The notes beneath the pieces were generated by a model. It ran no database searches. It saw only the letters and a list, made by a program, of their open reading frames with translations, and was not told where the DNA came from. Shown here in pieces: positions 1 through 8,039 of a DNA stretch of 64,000 nt. The position numbers were made by a program, and so were the translations under genes. Position 1 is the first letter of the stretch, and every line of letters starts with the position of its first letter. Origin of the DNA: Streptomyces sp. A2-16 (GTDB taxonomy: Bacteria; Actinomycetota; Actinomycetes; Streptomycetales; Streptomycetaceae); assembly GCF_018128905.1 (NCBI RefSeq), contig NZ_CP063808.1, positions 5,456,001-5,520,000 of the forward strand, written 5' to 3'.

Positions 1-1485
1 GCCGCGGCCGTCGGTCGTGAGCACCGCGAAGCCCTGCTCGGCGAACCACTGCGACAGCAGGACCCGCGAGTCCAGTTCGGCGGTGACCCGCTGGAGGCCG
101 GCTCCGCCGTACGAGTCCACGAGCACCGGCAGCGGGCCGTCGCCCGGACGGTGCCAGGACGGGAAGTGAAGCCGGGCGTGCAGCGCCCGGGGTCCGAGGA
201 CGAGCCGCCGCGCGTGGACGTCCACCACCGGGTGTTCGGCGTACGACAGGACGGCGACCGTCCTTGCGCCCGCGCGCAGCGCCTCGGTACGGCCACCGGG
301 CCGCTCGGCGTCACGGGTGACCCGGACCAGGGTGCCGCCGCGGGCGGCGCCGGAGTGGACGCCGGGACCGGAACTCAGCTTCCGGAGGCCGGACTTGGGG
401 CTGTGGCTCCACAGGTGGGTCTCGGTGGGGTCGTCGCAGGCCGTGAACAGGACCTCGTCGCCGTCGGTGCCGAGCACGGTCCGCAGCTGAAGTCCCTTCG
501 GCGTCACGGGCGTTCCGTCCAGCGTGAGGTGTCTCGTGCCGCGCAGGTCGCGGTGGGCGAGCAGCGCCCCGGAGCCCGTGCGGACGGGCAGGCCCGGTAC
601 GAGCTGCACCCAGGCGGCGTCGCGCTGCTCGTCCAGGACGGTCGTGCGCCCGTCGGCCGGGTGGATACCGAGGAACCGGACGGTCCGCTGGTCGCGGGAC
701 TGCACGAGAGCCCAGGGTCCGTGTGCGTCCCAGCCGGCGCCGACGACGTACTCGAAGGCCGTTCGGTCCCAGTCCACCGGCGTCCGCGGGCCGTCGAGTC
801 CGGTGAGCCACAGGGTGACGTCCGGGTTGGGGGTGCCGGCGAGGGCGGTGCGGGTCTCCGGTGGCCCGGCCTGATCGGTCGTCGGCCAGGGCCGGACGTC
901 GGTGAAGTCCGTCCGGGCCGCCAGCAGCCGACCGCCGTCAGGGGACCACCAGTGGCCGCGGGCGCCGTCGAGGGACGTGGTGCCCGTGTGCACGGCGGTG
1001 CCGAACTCCACGTCGGGGGCGTCCGGTTCGGCCACCGCGCGGTCCCCGGACCCGTCCGCCTCCGTGACGCGCAGGGCGCCGTGCGACACGTAGGCGATGC
1101 GGCGCCCGGTCGGATCGGGGCGGGGATCCGCGACCGGGCCGAGCGCGGGCAGGCGTCGGGGTTCCCCCTTGCCCGTGTCCAGCCTCCAGAGCCCGCCGGC
1201 CAGGGCGAAGGCGACGACCCGGGTCGCCGCGTCGGTGCCGTACGCCTCGATGGCGGCCGATCGCGGTGAAGGCCCCGTCGCGACCAGCCGGACCGGGTCG
1301 GCCAGCAGTCTTTCCCTGCCCGAGCCGACGTCCAGCGCCCACAGACAGGTGGCCGGATCGTCGCCCGTACGCCCGCGCAGGAACAGGACGGTCGATCCGT
1401 CGGGCGAGACGGTGAACCGCTCGGGGACGCCTCGGGTGAAGCGGCAGGTGCGGACGAGCTGTTCGGGGAGGGTGGTGGGCGCCAT
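1..1485 (-). CDS. S9 family (prolyl oligopeptidase/DPP IV-like) peptidase, partial
   Basis: The frame is open from an ATG at 1485 to the window edge, giving 495 codons with no stop, so the C-terminus lies outside. The N-terminal about 450 residues have the beta-propeller character of DPP IV-type S9 peptidases: WSPDGGRLL, repeated SPDG/GTDGDEV strands, and VLVDSYGGAGLQ near the end. The visible part stops at TTDGRG, the usual entry to the alpha/beta-hydrolase domain, so the catalytic Ser, Asp and His cannot be seen. Such enzymes cleave short peptides, often after proline. A GGAAG about 8 bases upstream supports the start. It is divergent from the DEAD-box helicase gene. Family assignment is firm; the substrate is not known. 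Confidence 0.85.
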   Translation of the reverse strand, partial: MAPTTLPEQLVRTCRFTRGVPERFTVSPDGSTVLFLRGRTGDDPATCLWALDVGSGRERLLADPVRLVATGPSPRSAAIEAYGTDAATRVVAFALAGGLWRLDTGKGEPRRLPALGPVADPRPDPTGRRIAYVSHGALRVTEADGSGDRAVAEPDAPDVEFGTAVHTGTTSLDGARGHWWSPDGGRLLAARTDFTDVRPWPTTDQAGPPETRTALAGTPNPDVTLWLTGLDGPRTPVDWDRTAFEYVVGAGWDAHGPWALVQSRDQRTVRFLGIHPADGRTTVLDEQRDAAWVQLVPGLPVRTGSGALLAHRDLRGTRHLTLDGTPVTPKGLQLRTVLGTDGDEVLFTACDDPTETHLWSHSPKSGLRKLSSGPGVHSGAARGGTLVRVTRDAERPGGRTEALRAGARTVAVLSYAEHPVVDVHARRLVLGPRALHARLHFPSWHRPGDGPLPVLVDSYGGAGLQRVTAELDSRVLLSQWFAEQGFAVLTTDGRG

Positions 1486-1644
1486 GCGGAAGTGCTTCCA
1501 CCGCCCTGCTAAATGAAACTCCTGTTCGAGTAAAGGAGGCGGGGCCCGAGCTCGGTCATCACGTTGTGTTACCGTCTAACGTTTGCGCGCTCATGACTTC
1601 CTGCCGGGCCTTCCTCGGTACGTCCCCTCTGCGGAAGGCACTTC

Positions 1645-2991
1645 ATGGACCACCCCGACCACGGCGGTTCCTTCGCCGACCTGGCACTCCCGACCCAGGT
1701 GCTGCACACCCTCACCGAGAACGGTGTGCGCGAGCCGTTCCCGATCCAGGCGGCCACGCTGCCCGACGCCCTCGCGGGACGCGACGTCCTGGGGCGCGGG
1801 CGCACCGGATCGGGCAAGACGCTCGCGTTCGGCCTGCCGCTGCTCGTCCGGACGGCCGGGCAGCGCGCGGAGTCGAAGCAGCCCCTCGCGCTGGTCCTGG
1901 TGCCGACCCGGGAGCTCGCCCAGCAGGTGACCGAGGCTCTGGCGCCGTACGCGGACGCCCTGCGGCTGCGGATGGCCGCGGTCGTCGGCGGCATGTCGAT
2001 CGGCCGGCAGATCGCCGCGCTGCGGGACGGGGCCGAGGTGGTCGTCGCCACCCCCGGCCGGCTCCACGACCTCGTCGAGCGCAAGGCCTGCCGTCTGGGA
2101 CGGGTGCGGATCACCGTCCTCGACGAGGCCGACCAGATGTGCGACATGGGCTTCCTGCCGCAGGTCACGGCGGTGCTCGACCAGGTGCGTCCCGAGGGGC
2201 AGCGAATGCTGTTCTCGGCCACCCTCGACCGCGATGTCGACGAACTGGTCAGCACCTACCTCAAGGACCCCGTCGTCCACTCCGTCGACCCTTCCGCGGG
2301 CGCCGTCACGACGATGGATCACCATGTCCTGGTCGTCCACGGCCCCGACCGGTACGCCGTCACCACGGAGATCGCCGCCCGCGACGGCCGCGTGCTGCTG
2401 TTCCTGGACACCAAGCACGGCGTCGACCAGCTCACCCGCCATCTGCGGACCAGTGGGGTGCCCGCCGCGGCCCTGCACAGCGGCAAGTCCCAGCCGCAGC
2501 GCACCCGCACCCTCGCGCAGTTCAAGGACGGTCAGGTCACCGTCCTGGTCGCCACCAACGTCGCGGCCCGCGGCCTGCACGTCGACGACCTGGACCTGGT
2601 CGTCAACGTCGACCCGCCCACCGACGCCAAGGACTACCTGCACCGCGCGGGCCGTACCGCCCGGGCGGGCGAGTCCGGAAGGGTCGTCACCCTGGTGCTG
2701 TCGGGCCAGCGGCGCGAGACGAGCCGCGTGCTGGACGAGGCCGGCATCCGGCCGACCGTCACCAAGGTGCGCTCGGGCGAGGCGGCACTGAGCCGGATCA
2801 CCGGCGCCAAGGCTCCCTCCGGCACCCCGCTGGACGGCGGGCCCCGGCCCAAGAACACCAACGCGCCCTTCCGCGGGCTGGGCACCAGCAAGGACTCCTC
2901 CCGCGGCACCGGCGGCAGGTCCCGCAAGGCCGGCGAGGCCCGCAAACTCGCCGAGGCCCGGCGGGCGGCCCAGGTGCGCCGCGGCCGCTGA
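1645..2991 (+). CDS. DEAD-box RNA helicase
   Basis: This 448-residue protein is an ATP-dependent RNA helicase, expected to remodel structured RNA or ribosome precursors in the cytoplasm. The superfamily-2 motifs appear in order: Q motif around FPIQ (32-35), Walker A GRTGSGKT (52-59), PTRELAQQ, TPGR, DEAD at 160-163, SAT near 191, ATNVAARG, and HRAGRTARAG from 333. A basic tail rich in Gly, Ser, Arg and Lys follows the core and may contact RNA. The ATG at 1645 has a GGAAGG a few bases upstream; in-frame upstream sequence shows no family similarity. Length fits the RhlE-like group. The 5' leader of about 150 bases could suit cold or growth control, but I see no defined element in it. Confidence 0.95.
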   Translation: MDHPDHGGSFADLALPTQVLHTLTENGVREPFPIQAATLPDALAGRDVLGRGRTGSGKTLAFGLPLLVRTAGQRAESKQPLALVLVPTRELAQQVTEALAPYADALRLRMAAVVGGMSIGRQIAALRDGAEVVVATPGRLHDLVERKACRLGRVRITVLDEADQMCDMGFLPQVTAVLDQVRPEGQRMLFSATLDRDVDELVSTYLKDPVVHSVDPSAGAVTTMDHHVLVVHGPDRYAVTTEIAARDGRVLLFLDTKHGVDQLTRHLRTSGVPAAALHSGKSQPQRTRTLAQFKDGQVTVLVATNVAARGLHVDDLDLVVNVDPPTDAKDYLHRAGRTARAGESGRVVTLVLSGQRRETSRVLDEAGIRPTVTKVRSGEAALSRITGAKAPSGTPLDGGPRPKNTNAPFRGLGTSKDSSRGTGGRSRKAGEARKLAEARRAAQVRRGR

Positions 2992-3129
2992 GAACGCTTG
3001 CGGGTGCCGCACGCCCCGCACTCTCCTGACCGCTCGGAATCCCCGAACGGGCAGACGGGCGGCGGGTGTTCGGACATAGGTTGGGGCGCGAACGATCGAC
3101 GCGCCCCGGCTGAAGGACGGACCCCACTC

Positions 3130-3942
3130 ATGAGCGACCCGGTGACGGCGCCCCAACCAGCGGAACATCCGGAGATCGACACCTCGGTGCCGCATTCCGC
3201 GCGCATCTGGAACTACTGGCTCGGCGGCACGGACAACTTCCCCGTCGACAGGGCGGCCGGCGACGCCTACACCGCCGTCTTCCCCGGCATCGTCACCATC
3301 GCCCGCGGCAGCCGCGCCTTCCTGCGCCGCAGCATCACCCATCTCGTCTCGGAGGCCGGCATCCGGCAGTTCCTCGACGTCGGGAGCGGTCTGCCGACCG
3401 CGCAGAACACCCACGAGGTCGCGCAGCGGATCGCGCCCGAGGCCCGGATCGTCCACGTGGACAGCGACCCGATGGTCCTGGCCCACGCCCGCGCCCTGCT
3501 CACCTCCACGCGGGAGGGCGCCACCGCCTACGTCGAGGCCGACGCGCGGGACCCGGACCGTATCCTCACGGCCGCCGCCGAGACCCTGGACCTCGGTCGA
3601 CCGGTAGGGCTCATCCTCAGCAACATCCTCGGCCACGTCGCCGACCACGACCAGGCCCGCTCGATCGTCACCCGGCTGATGGACGCCCTGCCCTCCGGCA
3701 GTCACCTCTGCGTCAACGACGGCTCCCTCGGCATCGACGCGGTCTTCGAACAGGCCCAGGACGCCTACAACAAGAGCGGTGCCGTCCCGTACGTCCTGCG
3801 CTCGGTCGACGAGATCACCCGCTTCTTCGACGGCCTGGAACTCGTCGAACCCGGTGTCGTCCCGGTCACGCAGTGGCGTCCGGACCCCGACTCGCCCACT
3901 CCGGTCGTCGCCGAGCACGGCGGGCTGGCCCGGAAGCCTTGA
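3130..3942 (+). CDS. SAM-dependent methyltransferase, PF04672 (DUF574) family
   Basis: The 270-residue protein matches the actinomycete PF04672 family. It opens with HSARIWNYWLGGTDNFPVDR, the family's typical N-terminal signature. A SAM-binding motif I is seen in FLDVGSGLPT, and the acidic motif II is VHVDSDPMVL. The substrate is unknown for nearly all members, so only methyl transfer can be inferred. The ATG at 3130 is chosen because GAAGGA lies upstream and the conserved N-terminus begins just after it; a longer upstream reading adds only non-conserved sequence. It stands alone, convergent with the XRE regulator. Confidence 0.93.
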   Translation: MSDPVTAPQPAEHPEIDTSVPHSARIWNYWLGGTDNFPVDRAAGDAYTAVFPGIVTIARGSRAFLRRSITHLVSEAGIRQFLDVGSGLPTAQNTHEVAQRIAPEARIVHVDSDPMVLAHARALLTSTREGATAYVEADARDPDRILTAAAETLDLGRPVGLILSNILGHVADHDQARSIVTRLMDALPSGSHLCVNDGSLGIDAVFEQAQDAYNKSGAVPYVLRSVDEITRFFDGLELVEPGVVPVTQWRPDPDSPTPVVAEHGGLARKP

Positions 3943-4072
3943 GAGACGGGCGCACCGGACGCCTGCGTGCGTTCGGGGCGGCCGGCTGCCGCGCGTGACG
4001 CAGGCCGGGCTCGCCGGGTGTGCGCACGGACGCTCCACCCGCGCCAGCCTTCGGTCCGGCCGTTCGAAGCGC

Positions 4073-4936
4073 CTACCGCGACCTGCTCCCACCCTCCGCG
4101 GACATGTCCTGGGTGCCGATGACGGAGAGCAGTTCCAGCTGGGCGGCGGCCTCGGTGCCGGGTGGGGCGCTGAACCACAGCAGGCGCTGGCGTCCGTCCT
4201 CGCTGAACAGGGTGTGGCAGTCGACCTCGACGACGCCCAGCGTGGGGTGGACGATCCGTTTGTGGTCGGTCCGCCGCAGGGCGACGTCGTGGGTGTCCCA
4301 CAGCGCGGCGAACTCCTCGCTGCGGCGCCGCAGGTCGGCCACCATCCCGGCGACTTCCGTGTCGCGGCCGCGCCGGGCGGCGACAGCGCGGAGATCGGCG
4401 ACGAAGGCCCTGGAGTGCTGGGGGTGGTCCTCCACGGGATAGACGGCGCGGGCGCCGGGGTCGGTGAACCAGCGGTGGACGAAGCTGCCGGCCGCTCCGC
4501 GGTGGGTCCCGGCGCGGCCGATGAGCGCGACGGCGAGTTCGTTCTGGACAAGGGTCTCGTGCAGGTCGGTGATGATCTGCGCGGGTGTCGTGGTGAGCCG
4601 GTCGAGCAGGCCGAGCAGGGCCGGCTGGGCGTGGGCGTTCGAGCCGCGGGCCACCGTGGGGACGGGCCGGTCGGCGAGGTGGAACAGATGGTCGCGCTCG
4701 TCGCCGCCGAGGCGCAGCGCCCGTGCGAGCGCGGCCAGCACCTGCGCGGAGGGCTGGACGTCGCCGCCGCGCTCCAGCTCCGTGTAGTAGTCCGCGGACA
4801 GACCGGCCAGCTGGGCGACCTCCTCGCGTCGCAGGCCGGGCACCCGGCGCCGCGGTCCGGTGGGCAGGCCGACGTCGGAGGGCCGTACGCGGTCGCGCCG
4901 GGATCTCAGGAACGCGGCGAGCTCGGCGAGGTTCAT
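4073..4936 (-). CDS. XRE-family regulator with MmyB-like ligand-binding domain
   Basis: The 287-residue protein begins with a helix-turn-helix region (about residues 5-75) containing PGLRREEVAQLAGLS and YYTELERG, the standard XRE DNA-binding core. The rest (about 100-280) resembles the MmyB-like PAS-type ligand-binding domain, with WFTDP, RDTEVAGMVADLRRRS and LGVVEVDCHTL. Streptomyces has many such regulators, often beside the oxidoreductase or small enzyme they control. Here the neighbour is a divergent tautomerase gene 154 bases away, the likely target. The intergenic CCAGGG half-sites may be its operator. The ATG at 4936 is taken because the HTH begins at once after it. Confidence 0.92.
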   Translation of the reverse strand: MNLAELAAFLRSRRDRVRPSDVGLPTGPRRRVPGLRREEVAQLAGLSADYYTELERGGDVQPSAQVLAALARALRLGGDERDHLFHLADRPVPTVARGSNAHAQPALLGLLDRLTTTPAQIITDLHETLVQNELAVALIGRAGTHRGAAGSFVHRWFTDPGARAVYPVEDHPQHSRAFVADLRAVAARRGRDTEVAGMVADLRRRSEEFAALWDTHDVALRRTDHKRIVHPTLGVVEVDCHTLFSEDGRQRLLWFSAPPGTEAAAQLELLSVIGTQDMSAEGGSRSR

Positions 4937-4968
4937 CCCGCCATCATCACGCGCGACGCGGCGCCCAA

Positions 4969-5005
4969 CCAGGGGACGCCGACCCCAGGGTGGACGCAGC
5001 CCTGG
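4969..5005. promoter_or_regulatory. CCAGGG half-site cluster, putative XRE operator
   Basis: In the divergent XRE/tautomerase region CCAGGG occurs at 4969-4974 and 4985-4990, and its reverse complement CCCTGG at 5000-5005. The last two make an inverted repeat with a 9-base spacer; the first two lie 16 bases apart in the same direction. Placement between the two start codons suits an operator. Function is inferred. Confidence 0.4.
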
Positions 5006-5090
5006 CTGTGCGCCCGGCTGCGGACGACGGTGGGGTGCGGCAACACACCTGACACCACCCAGACGGACAGACACAGGGAGCAGCACTCAC

Positions 5091-5306
5091 ATGCCGTTCG
5101 CGAACTTCAAGGTCCCCGCAGGCACCCTCACCGAGGAGCAGAAGGAGCAGATCATCACCCGCACCACCGAGCTCTACGTCGACCTCTACGGCGAACGCGC
5201 CCGCGCCGCCACCCTCGTCCTCGTCGAGGAGGTGCCCGACGGCGGCTGGGGGATCGGCGGCAACGTACTGACGCTCGCCGAACTCCGGCGCACGGCGGGG
5301 AGTTGA
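5091..5306 (+). CDS. 4-oxalocrotonate tautomerase family protein
   Basis: A 71-residue protein starting MPFANFKVPAG. After Met removal Pro-1 would be N-terminal, the catalytic base of tautomerases. The spacing TLTEEQKEQIITRTTEL and the later VLVEEVPDGGWGIGG match the family's beta-alpha-beta fold and its central loop. Members interconvert enol and keto tautomers and act as oligomers in the cytoplasm. The substrate cannot be told. The ATG at 5091 is fixed by the Pro-1 requirement. It is divergent from the XRE regulator, which probably controls it. Confidence 0.92.
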   Translation: MPFANFKVPAGTLTEEQKEQIITRTTELYVDLYGERARAATLVLVEEVPDGGWGIGGNVLTLAELRRTAGS

Positions 5307-5382
5307 CCGCTCGGGCCCTGCGGGGCGCGCAGCTCTCCCGCGCCGAGAAATTCCCGGCCGAGCACGGGCAGCCCGGGGCAGG

Positions 5383-6084
5383 ATGGGCCGGATGCGTTCT
5401 CATCTGCTCGGAATCCCGGAGTTGACGCGGACTCCCGCCGTCGCCGTCGTCGTCGATGTCCTGCGCGCGTTCACGGTGGCCGCGTGGGCCTTCGCCGGCG
5501 GCGCCGAGAGGATCGTCCTGGCGTCCTCGGAGGACGAGGCCCTGGAGCTCAAGGCCCGTCATGGAGGTTGGCTGGCCCTCAAGGACGGCCCGCCCGCGCC
5601 CGGCTTCGACGCGTTCAACTCCCCGGCCATGCTGGCGGCACACGACCTCTCGGGCCGCACGATCGTGCAGAAGACGACCGCGGGGACGGTGGGTGCCCTG
5701 GCGGTGGCCGACGCCGGGCTGGTGCTGTGCGCGAGCTTCGTCGTGGCCGGCGCGACCGCGCGGTGCCTGCGGGAGAGGGGCGCGGAGGAGGTGACGTTCG
5801 TCGTCACCGGCGAGGACGGCCGGGCCGCGGAGGATCGCGCGTGTGCCGAGTACATCGGGCGCCGGGTGGAGTCCGACGAGGTGGACGCGGACCCGTATCT
5901 GCGGCGGGCGCGGGAGTCACGCTGGGCGGCCTCGCTCGCGCAGGATGCGCGGCGCGGCTACCCGGGGGTTCACCCGGACGACGTCGGCCTGTGCCTGGAG
6001 GCCGACCGCTTCGCGTTCGCCATGGTCGCGGGTCGCGAGGGCGCCCTGCTGGTGCTGCGGCCGGTGCCCGTTCCGTCAAGGTGA
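5383..6084 (+). CDS. 2-phosphosulfolactate phosphatase (ComB) family protein
   Basis: The 233-residue protein shows ComB-family features: VVVDVLRAFT near the N-terminus (the conserved DVLRA acid/arginine motif), DAFNSPA, and QKTTAGTVG, which corresponds to the family's Thr-Asn-Gly-Thr-type loop. In methanogens ComB removes phosphate from 2-phosphosulfolactate in coenzyme M synthesis. Streptomyces lacks that pathway, so the physiological substrate here is unknown; a general phosphatase role is likely. The start is near 5383, with ATG codons at 5383 and 5392 both possible. No operon partner is evident. Confidence 0.85.
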   Translation: MGRMRSHLLGIPELTRTPAVAVVVDVLRAFTVAAWAFAGGAERIVLASSEDEALELKARHGGWLALKDGPPAPGFDAFNSPAMLAAHDLSGRTIVQKTTAGTVGALAVADAGLVLCASFVVAGATARCLRERGAEEVTFVVTGEDGRAAEDRACAEYIGRRVESDEVDADPYLRRARESRWAASLAQDARRGYPGVHPDDVGLCLEADRFAFAMVAGREGALLVLRPVPVPSR

Positions 6085-6159
6085 CGGCGCGCCGATGACT
6101 TCCGGCCGCGCACAAGGTCTTCCATCCATGCGACCGCGTACGACCTACGCAGAACGGAT

Positions 6160-6933
6160 GTGACGACCGTGCCCAGCAGCTCCGCATACGCCAAGGTCAA
6201 CGGCCTGGAGATGTACTACGAGATCCACGGCGCCGGGCCCGGGGGAAGCCGCCCGCTGGTGCTGCTGCACGGCGGCGCCCTCACCGTGGGTCTGACCTTC
6301 TCGTCCGTGCTGCCCGCCCTGTCCGCCCACCGGCGGGTCGTGGCTCCCGAACTGCAGGGGCACGGTCACACCGCCGACGGCGACCGTGAGATGACGGTGT
6401 CGGACCTGGCGTCGGACGTGGTGTCGCTGCTCGACGAACTCGGCATCCAGCAGGCCGACTTCCTGGGGTTCAGCCTCGGTGGGCTGACCGCGCTGGAGAT
6501 CGCGGTCCGGCACCCGGAGCGCGTGGGGCAGCTCGCGCTCGCCGCCACCGTGTACTCGCAGGACGGGGTCCACGACGAGGTCCGTGTGCCGGACTACAGC
6601 TCGCCCCGGCTGCCCAGCCAGGACGACTTCCAGGAGATGGCCGACGCCTACGCGGCGGTCGCGCCCGACCCCGAGCACTTCCAGGACTTCCTCGCCAAGG
6701 TCTCGGCGGCCGCGAACGCCCCGCTGCCCTGGACCGCCGACGACCTGCGCGCGGTGCGGGCGCGCACGCTGCTGCTGGTCGGCGACAGCGACTTCGTCCG
6801 CGTGGAGCACGCGGCGGACATGCAACGACTGCTCCCCGACGCGCAGTTGGCCGTGCTGCCGGACACCACGCACATGGCCCTCATGCACCGGACGTCCCTG
6901 ATGCTGCCGCTGCTGGGCGAGTTCTTCACGTGA
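6160..6933 (+). CDS. alpha/beta-fold hydrolase
   Basis: This 257-residue protein has the classic fold landmarks: LVLLHGGA with the oxyanion HG, the nucleophile elbow GFSLGG (Ser about residue 106), the acid in LLVGDSDFVRVEH, and the histidine in DTTHMALMH. No signal peptide is present, so it is cytoplasmic. The family includes esterases, haloperoxidases and hydrolases of small lipophilic substrates, and the sequence does not decide among them. The ATG at 6160 leaves a normal N-terminal strand. Confidence 0.92.
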   Translation: MTTVPSSSAYAKVNGLEMYYEIHGAGPGGSRPLVLLHGGALTVGLTFSSVLPALSAHRRVVAPELQGHGHTADGDREMTVSDLASDVVSLLDELGIQQADFLGFSLGGLTALEIAVRHPERVGQLALAATVYSQDGVHDEVRVPDYSSPRLPSQDDFQEMADAYAAVAPDPEHFQDFLAKVSAAANAPLPWTADDLRAVRARTLLLVGDSDFVRVEHAADMQRLLPDAQLAVLPDTTHMALMHRTSLMLPLLGEFFT

Positions 6934-6983
6934 CGCGCCCCGGGGCGGGAGCCCGCTCGGGGTGAGCGGACGGCGCAAGACGC

Positions 6984-7766
6984 CTATCCCAAGCCCCCGT
7001 TGCTCTTCAGCAGCTGCCCGTTGACCCACTGACCCTCCCGTGAGCACAGGAAGTCCACCAGGTGGGCCGTGTCCTGCGGGGTGCCGAGGCGGCCGAGCGG
7101 GGTGGCGCCGAGACAGTGGGCGCGGACCTCCTCGGTCATCCAACCGGTGTCGACGGGACCGGGGTTGACGGCGTTGGCGGTCACCCCGAGGTGGGCCAGT
7201 TCGTGGGCGGCGGCCAGGGTGATGCGGTCCATGGCACCCTTGCTCGCCCCGTAGGGCAGGTTGCCGACGGTGTGGTCGCTGGTGAGGCTGACGATCCGCC
7301 CGGTGCCCCGTTCCGCGGTGAAGCGGCGACCGAACTCCCGGATGAGCAGCCACGTCGCGCGGGTGTTGACGGCGAAGTGACGGTCGAAGCTCTCGACGGT
7401 GGTGTCGAACAGGCCGGAGTCGACCGACTCGCAGTGGCTCAACACCAGTGCGGTCACAGGGCCGAGCCGTCGCTCGGTCTCGTCGAAGACCCGGGCAGGC
7501 GCCTCGGGGTCGCCGAGGTCCGCCTCGATGGCGGCGGTGGCCGCGCCCCGCTCGGCCAGGTTCCTGACGATCGCCTCGGTCGCCCCGGGCTCGGTGCCCC
7601 AGTCCATGCGGGCGTCGTACGGGTTCCAGTAGGTGAAGGCGATGTCCCACCCCGAGGCCGCCAGCCGCTGGGCGATGCCGGCGCCGATACCGACGGTTCG
7701 GCCGACACCGGTGATCAGGGCGAGGGGGCGGGTGGTGGAGGGGGAGTGTTCCGTGCGCGTGCTCAC
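6984..7766 (-). CDS. SDR family oxidoreductase
   Basis: A 260-residue short-chain dehydrogenase/reductase. The nucleotide-binding glycine motif is TGVGRTVGIGAG, longer than the usual TGxxxGIG, a form seen in the FabI-like and divergent SDR groups. The catalytic set is Ser in SLTSDH and Tyr/Lys in YGASKGA. The C-terminus WVNGQLLKSNGGLG is typical of classical SDRs. It begins with GTG at 7766, and the upstream sequence shows no strong ribosome site. Two inverted repeats lie upstream, so it is probably repressed by a regulator encoded elsewhere. Substrate unknown. Confidence 0.92.
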   Translation of the reverse strand: MSTRTEHSPSTTRPLALITGVGRTVGIGAGIAQRLAASGWDIAFTYWNPYDARMDWGTEPGATEAIVRNLAERGAATAAIEADLGDPEAPARVFDETERRLGPVTALVLSHCESVDSGLFDTTVESFDRHFAVNTRATWLLIREFGRRFTAERGTGRIVSLTSDHTVGNLPYGASKGAMDRITLAAAHELAHLGVTANAVNPGPVDTGWMTEEVRAHCLGATPLGRLGTPQDTAHLVDFLCSREGQWVNGQLLKSNGGLG

Positions 7767-7775
7767 GGAAATGAT

Positions 7776-7837
7776 CGTTCACGAGCGACGGCGAACCGAC
7801 CACCGGATTTCGTGAACGGAATGGGATCATCCATTCC
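7776..7837. promoter_or_regulatory. two abutting inverted repeats upstream of the SDR gene
   Basis: CGTTCACGA at 7776-7784 is exactly inverted as TCGTGAACG at 7810-7818. Next to it is GGAATGG (7818-7824), a GATCAT centre, and its inverse CCATTCC (7831-7837). Both sit within about 75 bases of the SDR start. Such symmetric sites usually bind dimeric repressors. No regulator gene is adjacent, so the binding protein is unknown. Confidence 0.45.
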
Positions 7838-7953
7838 GCTGGGATGCTGAAAATCGTTCAACTCTGGCACATCCGCGAGGCCTTCGAACCCGCTTGGCCG
7901 AAAATCGCCTCCATGTGACTAAAGTTCAACCGCGCCGCTCGGGAGTCTGCTGA

Positions 7954-7966
7954 TTACCCCCGGTAA
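7954..7966 (+). promoter_or_regulatory. TTACC-CCC-GGTAA palindrome in the MHYT leader
   Basis: A short perfect inverted repeat (5-bp arms, CCC centre) lies about 75 bases before the MHYT gene, in a stretch less GC-rich than its surroundings. It may be a protein-binding site in the promoter or leader. I could not identify a riboswitch fold. Confidence 0.3.
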
Positions 7967-8039
7967 TGCCTTGCTTTACGCGAACCACAGCCGTAACTCT
8001 TCCTCAACAACCAGCCAAAGCTCTGGGGGGAGTTGGCTT

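Noticed and set aside
6936..6947. CGCCCCGGGGCG palindrome as a terminator after the hydrolase gene
   Set aside because: It has no loop in its perfect form and is too short to support a terminator call.
7838..8039. Possible riboswitch in the MHYT leader
   Set aside because: Beyond one short palindrome I could not find the conserved core of a known riboswitch class.
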